Assembly (NCBI GenBank): GCA_030753015.1
Contig: JASMDC010000011.1
Coordinates: 28,844 to 92,843, forward strand
Length of the DNA: 64,000 nucleotides
Source of the DNA: Candidatus Undinarchaeales archaeon
Lineage (GTDB): Archaea; SpSt-1190; JASMDC01
Direction of reading: 5' to 3'
A model generated the notes under the pieces. That model saw only the letters and a list, made by a program, of their open reading frames with translations. It ran no database searches and was not told where the DNA came from. The position numbers and the translations under genes are program-made. Positions 57,457 to 64,000 of this stretch are shown one piece after another (position 1 is the stretch's first letter; every line of letters starts with the position of its first letter).

Positions 57457-58713
57457 ATGGGAAAGATTAGCCCGATTGCAGCAAAATACATTATCAACGC
57501 AGAGATTGAGGTCAATGGCATCGTGGAGAAGCCCGATGCCGTGGGTGCCGTCTTCGGCCAGACCGAGGGCCTTCTGGGCCCGGATCTTGAGCTTCGTGAG
57601 CTCCAGCGCAGCGGTCGCATTGGCCGCATCGAGGTCACCCTCAAGAGCCGCTCAGGAAAGTCCATCGGTTCTATCACGGTCCCTTCGTCGCTCGATAAGT
57701 CCGAGACCGCCATCATCGCGGCGGCCCTCGAGACCGTCGACCGCATCGGCCCGTGTACCTCCAAGATTGCCGTTGGCAGGATCGAGGACGTACGCATGGC
57801 CAAGCGCAAGTACATCGTGGACCGCGCCAAGGAGCTACTGGCCCAGATGATGGCCGACATCCTCCCCGACTCCCAGGAGCTCTCCGACGAGGTCAAGCAG
57901 GCGGTCAGGGTGGAGGAGATCGTGGACTATGGACCCGAGAGGCTCCCCTCCGGACCCAACCTACTCTCCTCGGACGATATCATCATCGTCGAGGGCAGGG
58001 CGGACGTCATCAACCTCCTTCGCCAGGGTATCAAGAACTCGCTGGCCGTGGAGGGGACCAACATCCCACCAAGCGTCATCGGCCTGACCAAGGAGAAGAC
58101 CGCCACAGTGTTCGTGGACGGCGACCACGGGGGCGAGCTCATCATCAAGGAGCTCCTGCACTCCGGTGCCGAGATCGACTTCATCACCATGGCCCCCACG
58201 GGCAAGGAGGTGGAGGAGCTCACCAAGAAGGAGATCCACAAGTGCCTCCGCTCACGCACACCGGGCGAGCAGTACGACGCAGGGATCGATAATGACGACG
58301 ATCGCAAGAGTACAAGGAAGCCCACGCCCAGGCGGCTCCCCGAGAAGAAGGAGGACGAGCCTGCAGGGGGCGAGGACGTGGACCTTGCAAAGGAGATGCT
58401 CGCTCGGGCGGACCCCAAGAGCATCAAGAAGTTCAAGACCATGATGGAGGGTCTGTTCGGCACCCGCGGCGCACTTCTGCTCGATAAAGAGCTGAACGCG
58501 GTCAAGCGCATCCCCATCATCGAACTTCGCCAGAGCCTCAATGACGCCGAGGGCGTGTTCGCTGTGGTGTTCGACGGTGTCGTTACCAAGAAGCTGGTGG
58601 ACATGGCCGAGGAGAAGGACATCGCCTACCTCATCGGCATGAAGGTCGTGGGGCTCCGGACCGTACCCAAGAAGACGGTCCTCCTCACGCCGACCGAGCT
58701 CGGCGGGTTCTAG
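57457..58713 (+). CDS. dnaG: Archaeal DnaG-type primase/RNA-associated protein
   Basis: A 418-residue archaeal DnaG: N-terminal KISPIAAKYIINAEIEVNGI, a Toprim domain with IIIVEGRADVINLLRQGI (Glu) and FVDGDHGGELIIKELL (DxD), a charged linker (about 280-310) and a C-terminal helical domain. Archaeal DnaG is found with the exosome as a poly(A)-binding factor and can prime DNA in vitro. GGGGTGAT lies 6 nt before ATG 57457; an earlier GTG at 57406 overlaps the Toprim stop and is less likely. Confidence 0.92.
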   Translation: MGKISPIAAKYIINAEIEVNGIVEKPDAVGAVFGQTEGLLGPDLELRELQRSGRIGRIEVTLKSRSGKSIGSITVPSSLDKSETAIIAAALETVDRIGPCTSKIAVGRIEDVRMAKRKYIVDRAKELLAQMMADILPDSQELSDEVKQAVRVEEIVDYGPERLPSGPNLLSSDDIIIVEGRADVINLLRQGIKNSLAVEGTNIPPSVIGLTKEKTATVFVDGDHGGELIIKELLHSGAEIDFITMAPTGKEVEELTKKEIHKCLRSRTPGEQYDAGIDNDDDRKSTRKPTPRRLPEKKEDEPAGGEDVDLAKEMLARADPKSIKKFKTMMEGLFGTRGALLLDKELNAVKRIPIIELRQSLNDAEGVFAVVFDGVVTKKLVDMAEEKDIAYLIGMKVVGLRTVPKKTVLLTPTELGGF

Positions 58714-58714
58714 T

Positions 58715-59800
58715 GTGGACCTGGAGAAGCGTGTCGACCTGATCTACGGGGTCGGTGAGGAGGTCATAAACCTCGCGGAACTGCGTGAGCTGCTCCAGAC
58801 AAAGGACCGCCCCGTTGCCTACGACGGGTTCGAGCCCTCAGGTATCGCCCACCTCCCAGTGGGCGTGTTCCGGCCGATCCTGCTCAAGGACATGCTGGCC
58901 GCCGGTGTCGACTTCAAGCTCTTCATCGCGGACTGGCACGGCTGGATCAACAACAAGATGGGAGGGGATCTCGAGGCCATCAGGTCCGTGGGCAAGTACT
59001 TCCTCGAGGTGTGGAAGGCGGCCGGTGTCGACATGGACAAGGTCGAGGTCATATGGGCCTCTGACGTTGTCGCTGATCCGGACTACTGGAAGAAGGTCAT
59101 CGCCATCGCGCGACAGACGACGCTCAAGCGGATGGCGCGGTGCCTGACCATCATGGGACGGAAGGAAGGTGAGTTGCAGGAGACATCGCAGTACTTCTAC
59201 CCGGCCATGCAGTGCGCTGACATCTTCGAGATGGGTGTGGACATCTGCCAGCTGGGCATGGGGCAGCGTAAGATCAACATGCTGGCCCGCGAGCTGGGAC
59301 CAAAGCTCGGGCACTGGAAGCCCGTGTGCGTCCACCACCACATGCTCATGGGGCTCGATGGCCCGGTCAACGCCTCCGGGCTCGATGACGACACCGCGCT
59401 CGACGTCGAGATATCCTCGAAGATGTCCAAGTCCAATCCGGACTCGTGCATCTATGTCCATGATAGCGATGAGGCCATCCGAGCCAAGCTGAAGAAGGCC
59501 TACTGCCCGGCGGGCGATCCCGGGAATCCCATCATGGACTACGCCAAGCACATCGTGTTCCGGCTCCATGACACCTTCGTCATCAAGCGGCCGGCGAAGT
59601 TCGGCGGTGATATCGAGGTCCCATCCTATCCAGAGCTGGAGAGCATGTTCGAGGCGGGAGCCGTGCACCCGCTGGACTTGAAGAACGGTGTGGCCGACGT
59701 CCTCATCGAGTTCATCACGCCCATCCGTGAGCACTTCGAGAAGAACCCATCGGCGCGCAAGCTCTACGAGGTTGTCAAGACCCAGGAGATCACGCGCTGA
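58715..59800 (+). CDS. tyrS: Tyrosyl-tRNA synthetase
   Basis: A 361-residue archaeal TyrRS (GTG start): GFEPSGIAHLPVGVFRPILL with the HIGH equivalent, FIADWHGWINNKMGGDLEAI, the KMSKS loop SSKMSKSNPDSCIYVHD and a short C-terminal domain (EFITPIREHFEKN). It charges tRNA-Tyr, and its start lies 1 base after dnaG. The GTG start and compact spacing suggest translational coupling. Confidence 0.95.
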   Translation: MDLEKRVDLIYGVGEEVINLAELRELLQTKDRPVAYDGFEPSGIAHLPVGVFRPILLKDMLAAGVDFKLFIADWHGWINNKMGGDLEAIRSVGKYFLEVWKAAGVDMDKVEVIWASDVVADPDYWKKVIAIARQTTLKRMARCLTIMGRKEGELQETSQYFYPAMQCADIFEMGVDICQLGMGQRKINMLARELGPKLGHWKPVCVHHHMLMGLDGPVNASGLDDDTALDVEISSKMSKSNPDSCIYVHDSDEAIRAKLKKAYCPAGDPGNPIMDYAKHIVFRLHDTFVIKRPAKFGGDIEVPSYPELESMFEAGAVHPLDLKNGVADVLIEFITPIREHFEKNPSARKLYEVVKTQEITR

Positions 59801-59817
59801 GAGGAGGAAGAGGTAGG

Positions 59818-60534
59818 ATGCTGGTGCTGTTCGACCTGGACGGCACCCTCCTCGACCTCTCCCTGCTGGCGGCCGTGCTGCGCGAGTCCATCGTCCGCAT
59901 GGTCGCCGATGAGATCGGCGTTTCAACAGATGAGGCCGAGGGGCAACTTGCCGGGACCGAGGACGAGCTCCGGCAGCAGGAAGGGAAAGTAACTTTCTTC
60001 AGTACAAAGGTCCATCCCGACGAGGACCCCCTCATCCTTCTCAACCAGGCCCTGCAGCGTGTGGCCCCGGCCATCGATGCCGTGGGCGCTTATAGCCGTA
60101 TCCGCACCTCCTGTGTGAGCCCGCCGTTCCCCGACGCCCTCCCTTGCCTCGAAGCGCTCAAGGCCCGGGGCCATACCATCGGCGTGTGCACGAACACGGT
60201 CCACGAGAAAGCGGTCCGCGAGCTCATAGATTCAGGGCTCACGCCCCACGTGGTGTTCCTGGTGGCTGGCGACGATGCAGCGCGCCCTCTGAAGGGCGAT
60301 CCTCCGGCCTACCGGCGCAAGCTGGAAGAGCTCGTGCGCGAGCATGGCGTTGTCCTGGTCGTGGGCGACGTGGTCAGCCTCGACCTGGCACCGGCGCATG
60401 AGGCTGGCTGTCGCACATGCCTTGTGGTGCGTGACTACACACCTGACCGCTCGCGTATGCTGCCCTGGCTCGACCATGTCGTGAGATCGCTGGCCGAGGT
60501 GCCCCCACTGGCAGACCGGGAGGGGCCTGCATGA
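59818..60534 (+). CDS. HAD-superfamily hydrolase
   Basis: A 238-residue HAD hydrolase: LVLFDLDGTLLD (nucleophile and acid Asp), motif II Thr in VCTNTVHEKAVRELI, motif III Lys in ARPLKGDPPAYRRKL and motif IV VGDVVSLDLAPAHEAG. A cap of helices lies between motifs I and II. Substrates range over phosphoesters; not predictable. The stop overlaps (ATGA) the start of a truncated signal-peptide gene. Confidence 0.9.
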   Translation: MLVLFDLDGTLLDLSLLAAVLRESIVRMVADEIGVSTDEAEGQLAGTEDELRQQEGKVTFFSTKVHPDEDPLILLNQALQRVAPAIDAVGAYSRIRTSCVSPPFPDALPCLEALKARGHTIGVCTNTVHEKAVRELIDSGLTPHVVFLVAGDDAARPLKGDPPAYRRKLEELVREHGVVLVVGDVVSLDLAPAHEAGCRTCLVVRDYTPDRSRMLPWLDHVVRSLAEVPPLADREGPA

Positions 60535-60670
60535 TCCCACCTGGCCGCGGGTGGCTCGCCCTATTCCTCGTGGCGGTCCTGCTAGCACACCTGACATTGG
60601 CCGCCCTCCCGCGTCCCGTGCACGAGCTGGAGGTACACACGATATCGGTCTCCGGGTGCCCGGGTGAGGA
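60531..60670 (+). pseudogene. Signal-peptide start of a gene cut by inverted DNA
   Basis: From ATG 60531, overlapping the HAD stop as ATGA, the frame reads MIPPGRGWLALFLVAVLLAH, then LTLAALPRPV, a good signal peptide. After about residue 45 the plus strand becomes the reverse of the FG-GAP gene. The gene probably lost its remainder when the minus-strand adhesin set joined here; the exact junction (about 60610-60670) is inferred. Confidence 0.5.
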
Positions 60671-62450
60671 CGTGCTCGGTGAACAACGGGTCGAAGGCAC
60701 CATCGTTCTCGTACCAGGCCATTGTCTCGTCGTCGTCGGAAGCGGTGATGACGTCCAGGTCGCCGTCGCCGTCCACGTCGGTCGGTGTCACCCTGCGGGC
60801 ACCGTCAGCGGATTCCGTGATCACCTGTCTGGTGAACGTCTGGGACCCGTCGTTCTCGTACCAGGCCACGGTGTCGTCGTTCTTGGACACTGCCAATACA
60901 TCCAGGTCCCCGTCGTCGTCCATGTCGGCGGCCCTGACGTCCGTGGCCCCGTCGGCTGATGTGGAGATGATCTGCTTGGTGAACGATGGCGTGGCGGCCC
61001 CGTCGCTCTTGTACCATGCGATGGTGTCGTCGTTCTCGGACGCGGCGAGCACGTCCACGTCGCCATCCTGGTCCAGGTCCACAACTTCCGCACGGCTTGC
61101 GACGTCAGCGGAGGTGGTGATGGTCTGCTTGGTGAACGACTGGGATCCGTCGTTCTTGTACCACGCGATGGTATCGTCGTTCATGGATGTGGCGAGCACG
61201 TCCATGTCACCGTCGCCGTCGATGTCGGCGGCGTAAGCAAAGGTCGCTCCGTCGGCGGAGGTGGTTATGGTCTGCTCGGTGAAGGAGGGCGTTGCCGCGC
61301 CATCGCTCTTGTACCATGCGATCGTGTCGTCGTTCTTGGAGGCGACCACCACGTCCAGATCACCGTCCCGGTCCACGTCGGCGGCCTGGGCGGAGTAGGG
61401 GCCGTTGGCCGAGCCCACCTCGGCCCTGGTGAAAGACGGGGCGGCGCCGCCGTTGTTCTTGTACCAGTAGACCTTGTCCTTACTATAGGAGGTGGCCAGC
61501 AGGTCCAGGTCGCCGTCGCCGTCGAGGTCGGCGACAGAGGCGTCGACGCCCTGGGTCAGGGCGGTGTCGGCCTTGTAGGTGGTGAACGTCAGCAGCGGGA
61601 TATTGTCTGGGGGGCCGTCGTGGGGCCGCGAGCCCACCCAGTCCCTGTCCGCGTCCATGCCGCCCATGGATAGGTGGTTGCTCCCGTCGTGGTCGGCCAC
61701 TGATGTGCCCTTGGCCCTGTTGAACTTGTAGTAGCTCCTCAGGCTCCCGATGTTGGGGTGGGTGCTGTCGACCTCCTTGTCCTTCCACGCAGAGATGGTG
61801 GAGGAGCTGAGGATGCCGTTCCAGATGCGCACCTCGTCCAGCCGCCCGATGTACCGCTGGGCGGACTCGAACCCGCCGCCCTGGGTGTCCTGGTCCTGGC
61901 CCAGCACGAGGGAGCCGCTGGACTTCAGGGAATCCCCCTTGGCCTCGTTGGTCTTCGTGCTCTTGAGGGTGCCGTCCTTGTAGTACTGGAGCCGCCCGTC
62001 GGACGAGCGCCAGGTGATGGCCACGTGGTGCCACTCGCCATCAGTGATGCCGTTGGAGAATGTGTGCTCCCGCTGGTCCTGGCAGTCGTCGCCGGTGAAG
62101 GCGTCGTTGTAGCAGTCCAGGGAGATCCTGAGGCCGGAGCTCGTGGTGGTTATCACGAAACCGTTGTCCCTTGCCTTAATATCCGAGCTCTTCTTATACC
62201 ACCATGAGAGAATCCTCCCCTCACTGGATTTGGTCTTCGCCCAGAACTCGATGGTGAGCGAGGTGGTGGGGAAGCTCGAGAAAGAGGTATCCTTGGCGTA
62301 CTCGCCAGAGGAGCTGCCGATATCCAGCGCGTGCCCCAGGTCCTCGGCCGCTGCTGTGGCCGGCGTCAGGCAGAGGAAGAGGCAGAGCGCGAGAGAGATC
62401 ACACTATAATAGGTATTGCGGGGAGATCCATGGTCGGCAGGTGCCCTCAT
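60582..62450 (-). CDS. Exported LamG / FG-GAP repeat protein
   Basis: About 622 residues: signal (YYSVISLALCLFLCLTPATA), a LamG-like domain (about 45-275; SLTIEFWAKTKSSEGRIL, DGEWHHVAITWRSSDGRLQY, FSNGITDGEW) and six FG-GAP/VCBS-like repeats with DLDGDGDLDLLATSYS, DVDRDGDLDVVVASKN, DIDGDGDMDVLATSMN and so on, ending in a divergent tail (RAPGDRYRVYLQLVH) that may be read-through of a truncated neighbour. FG-GAP units form integrin-like propellers with Ca2+ sites. GGAGGTG precedes ATG 62450. A secreted adhesin is inferred. Confidence 0.84.
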   Translation of the reverse strand: MRAPADHGSPRNTYYSVISLALCLFLCLTPATAAAEDLGHALDIGSSSGEYAKDTSFSSFPTTSLTIEFWAKTKSSEGRILSWWYKKSSDIKARDNGFVITTTSSGLRISLDCYNDAFTGDDCQDQREHTFSNGITDGEWHHVAITWRSSDGRLQYYKDGTLKSTKTNEAKGDSLKSSGSLVLGQDQDTQGGGFESAQRYIGRLDEVRIWNGILSSSTISAWKDKEVDSTHPNIGSLRSYYKFNRAKGTSVADHDGSNHLSMGGMDADRDWVGSRPHDGPPDNIPLLTFTTYKADTALTQGVDASVADLDGDGDLDLLATSYSKDKVYWYKNNGGAAPSFTRAEVGSANGPYSAQAADVDRDGDLDVVVASKNDDTIAWYKSDGAATPSFTEQTITTSADGATFAYAADIDGDGDMDVLATSMNDDTIAWYKNDGSQSFTKQTITTSADVASRAEVVDLDQDGDVDVLAASENDDTIAWYKSDGAATPSFTKQIISTSADGATDVRAADMDDDGDLDVLAVSKNDDTVAWYENDGSQTFTRQVITESADGARRVTPTDVDGDGDLDVITASDDDETMAWYENDGAFDPLFTEHVLTRAPGDRYRVYLQLVHGTREGGQCQVC

Positions 62451-62770
62451 CCACACACCTCCGCATCCGGATGTTCCAGGCACACGAGACGCTCTAGTGC
62501 CTCCACCCGGTCGTTCAGCGCGTCGTTCTCTGCCTTCAGCGCCTCGATCTGACCCTGCTGGTCCTGGACTGCCTGCACCAGGAGCGGCGTGAGCCCGCCG
62601 TACTCGACGCCCCAGGGGTCCGCCTTTGGATCATCGCCGCCGACGGACACTACTTCGGGGTATATTTCGTACAGTTCCTGGGCGATGAACCCCGTGGTAG
62701 TGATGTTCACGCCGATGAAGTTGAAGTTCCTGACCTTCACCTTCATTAGACCGTCCAAGGTGTCCACCAT
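62447..62770 (-). CDS. Truncated duplicate of an S74 intramolecular-chaperone domain
   Basis: A 107-residue product (MVDTLDGLMKVKVRNFNFIG) repeats the C-terminal S74 region of the neighbouring gene (GVNITTTGFIAQELYEIYPE, WGVEYGGLTPLLVQAVQD) plus a coiled coil (GQIEALKAENDALNDRVEAL). It lacks the Ser-Lys motif (SDARLK) that drives self-cleavage in S74 domains, so it is probably inactive. It lies 6 bases after the larger gene's stop and overlaps the next gene's start, as in a decayed tandem duplicate. Confidence 0.72.
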   Translation of the reverse strand: MVDTLDGLMKVKVRNFNFIGVNITTTGFIAQELYEIYPEVVSVGGDDPKADPWGVEYGGLTPLLVQAVQDQQGQIEALKAENDALNDRVEALERLVCLEHPDAEVCG

Positions 62771-62776
62771 GACCCC

Positions 62777-64000
62777 CTACGTGCAGATCTCCGCGTCCGG
62801 GTGGTCCTGGCAGATGATGGCCTTCAAGGCGTCGTTCTCGGCCTTGAGGTCCTGGACTGCCTGCACCAGGAGCGGCGTGAGCCTGCCGTAGTCGACGCCC
62901 CAAGGCTCCTCCTCGACATAATCGCTGCCCACCGACACCGCCACGGGATAGGCCTCGTACAGCTCCTGCGCGACGAAGCCTGTAGTGGTCGAATCCGAGC
63001 CGATGAAGTTGAAGTCCCTGACCTTCACTTGCATGATGTCCTCCAGGCCGTACCGGGTATCGACGACGTTCTCCTTGAGCCGGGCGTCAGAGGAGGTCTG
63101 GTAGACGACGCCGCCCGAACCGTCGCCCTCAATCTGGCCGATCAAAGTCCCGGTCCCGGAGCCTTTCGCGAAGGTCATGAAATTGTTCCCGCTTCCCAGG
63201 TCACCGGTGTACCCGATCTGGACCTGGAGCCCGTCGGCATTGTTGCCGTTGTACGTATTGAAGATTCGTGCCGCCTCTAGAACCGAATCACTGCCATGCA
63301 TGTCGAGTAGGTAGGTAGGATCGCTCGTCCCGATGCCGACCTCGGCCTCCGCCGTGAGCGTCACAACATTGGAACTGGTCCCCCGGTTGAACTGGAGATC
63401 GTCCTCATTGACACGGATTGCCCACTCGTTGTACGTGGTGTCGTGGTCATTGGCCATACCCAGGTAGAACCTACCGCCGGTGGCGGAGCCGCCAGCGTAC
63501 CCAGCAAGGCGGAGGAAGCCGTAGTTGGAGCCATCGGTCCCGATCTCCACCATGTCGTTCACGCCAGTGACCATCTTGATCCCGCCGCTGTCGGACACGA
63601 GGTTGATGGAATCGGTGCCAGTGCCCGCGTCGGCATGTATCTTGATGGTCTCTGATGTGCCGGCGTTGGCGCGGAGATAGATGGCGTCTGCCTCATTGAC
63701 GCTCGATACGATGTTGAGGTTGCCCGAGGACTGCATCGTGAGGTCCGTTCCGTCGCCCTCGATCTTCTCCCCGTCGTCGCCGAAGGTCAGGCCGACGCTG
63801 GCAGGGATATTGATGTCGGCCCCTGCCGTCAGCGCGATGTCGTCGTCGCTGCCGGTGTCGAGGGTGATGCCGCCGCCGTCGGAGAGGAGGTTGATCGACG
63901 CTGTGCCGGTCCCCTGGTCGGCGTGTATCTTGATGGTCTCTGATGTGCCGGCGTTGGCGCGGAGATAGATGGCGTCTGCCTCATTGACGCTCGATACGAT
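62777..64000 (-). CDS. Repetitive fibre-like protein with C-terminal S74 self-processing chaperone (start outside window)
   Basis: Open to the window edge. Repeats of 96 residues (IVSSVNEADAIYLRANAGTS and ETIKIHADxGTGTxSINL) lead into a beta-rich region (GIGTSDPTYLLDMHG) and a C-terminal S74 domain: SDARLKENVVDTRYGLEDIM, VKVRDFNFIGSDSTTTGFVA, YPVAVSVGSD, WGVDYGRLTPLLVQAVQDLK. S74 domains trimerise phage tail spikes and some surface fibres, then cut themselves off using the Ser-Lys pair. This could be an archaeal virus fibre or a cellular adhesin. Confidence 0.85.
   Translation of the reverse strand: MVSSVNEADAIYLRANAGTSETIKIHADQGTGTASINLLSDGGGITLDTGSDDDIALTAGADINIPASVGLTFGDDGEKIEGDGTDLTMQSSGNLNIVSSVNEADAIYLRANAGTSETIKIHADAGTGTDSINLVSDSGGIKMVTGVNDMVEIGTDGSNYGFLRLAGYAGGSATGGRFYLGMANDHDTTYNEWAIRVNEDDLQFNRGTSSNVVTLTAEAEVGIGTSDPTYLLDMHGSDSVLEAARIFNTYNGNNADGLQVQIGYTGDLGSGNNFMTFAKGSGTGTLIGQIEGDGSGGVVYQTSSDARLKENVVDTRYGLEDIMQVKVRDFNFIGSDSTTTGFVAQELYEAYPVAVSVGSDYVEEEPWGVDYGRLTPLLVQAVQDLKAENDALKAIICQDHPDAEICT
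63636..64000 (-). repeat. 288-bp tandem repeat in the fibre gene
   Basis: A 77-bp segment at 63636-63712 is identical to 63924-64000 (period 288 bp, 96 codons), and the flanks are similar. The array runs off the window edge. DNA-level identity points to recent duplication. Confidence 0.75.

Noticed and set aside
60671-60959. Continuation of the 60531 frame to 60959 as a real gene
   Set aside because: Beyond about 60670 it is antisense to the FG-GAP repeats; only the signal-peptide part is likely genuine.

Overview
The window is a GC-rich stretch of an archaeal chromosome. The evidence is archaeal information-processing genes: RNase P proteins Rnp3 and Rnp2, proteasome alpha subunit, SBDS, exosome Rrp4/Rrp41/Rrp42, uS2, eL41, archaeal DnaG, archaeal-type GluRS and TyrRS, and prefoldin alpha. 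Promoters are TATA boxes, many placed about 26 nt before the start codon (leaderless transcripts), with GGTGAT/GGAGG ribosome sites inside operons. The lineage cannot be fixed from this window. The abundance of Cys-rich, LamG, beta-propeller and pilin-like surface proteins recalls little-cultivated euryarchaeal and DPANN groups, but that is an impression only.

Layout: 0-1.5 kb holds a VapBC-type toxin-antitoxin end and a decayed IS605-type tnpB. 1.5-6.6 kb holds corA, an operon of an unknown gene, a shortened NFACT/RqcH-like gene, a HIT gene and an HD gene, then a TIM-barrel isomerase-like gene and prefoldin alpha. 6.6-10.9 kb is one 1399-residue surface protein. 10.9-18.9 kb mixes two coupled unknown genes, hutI, unknown acidic proteins, two tandem calcium-repeat paralogues, acylphosphatase, a V4R protein, a CitG-like gene and a DUF4342 protein. 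18.9-21.6 kb is a PadR-controlled membrane operon. 21.7-27.9 kb is the RNase P / proteasome / exosome / uS2 / MEMO superoperon, in which the Rrp41 and Rrp42 chains look degenerate. 28-36 kb holds TraB, a CaCA antiporter with a large Cys-rich insertion, an M20 peptidase, a HEAT protein and a pilin-signal protein with eight tandem repeats. 36-48.5 kb is mostly envelope genes (flippase, propeller, transglutaminase, DUF1566, DUF350, a zinc peptidase) with small winged-helix-like genes between them. 48.5-51.9 kb holds DUF3783, an RNase H-fold nuclease, queC and a TPR gene.

51.9-53.5 kb is the most unusual stretch: two paralogous micro-genes (63-64 aa) in matching cassettes with identical 24-bp upstream elements, the same operator-TATA-start spacing and structurally matching terminators, next to tRNA-Arg(GCG) and a very small eL41 gene with a TTG start. 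54-60.5 kb holds gltX, DUF167, Toprim, dnaG, tyrS and a HAD gene. 60.5-64 kb, on the minus strand, is an adhesin or tail-fibre-like set (S74 auto-chaperone domain protein, a truncated S74 duplicate, LamG/FG-GAP protein) that appears to have cut off a plus-strand signal-peptide gene.

The strongest cooperative groups are the translation, RNA-decay and proteolysis superoperon, the PadR envelope-stress-like operon, and the secreted or anchored surface proteins. Four divergent gene pairs each appear to share one TATA box lying almost exactly midway between the two start codons.
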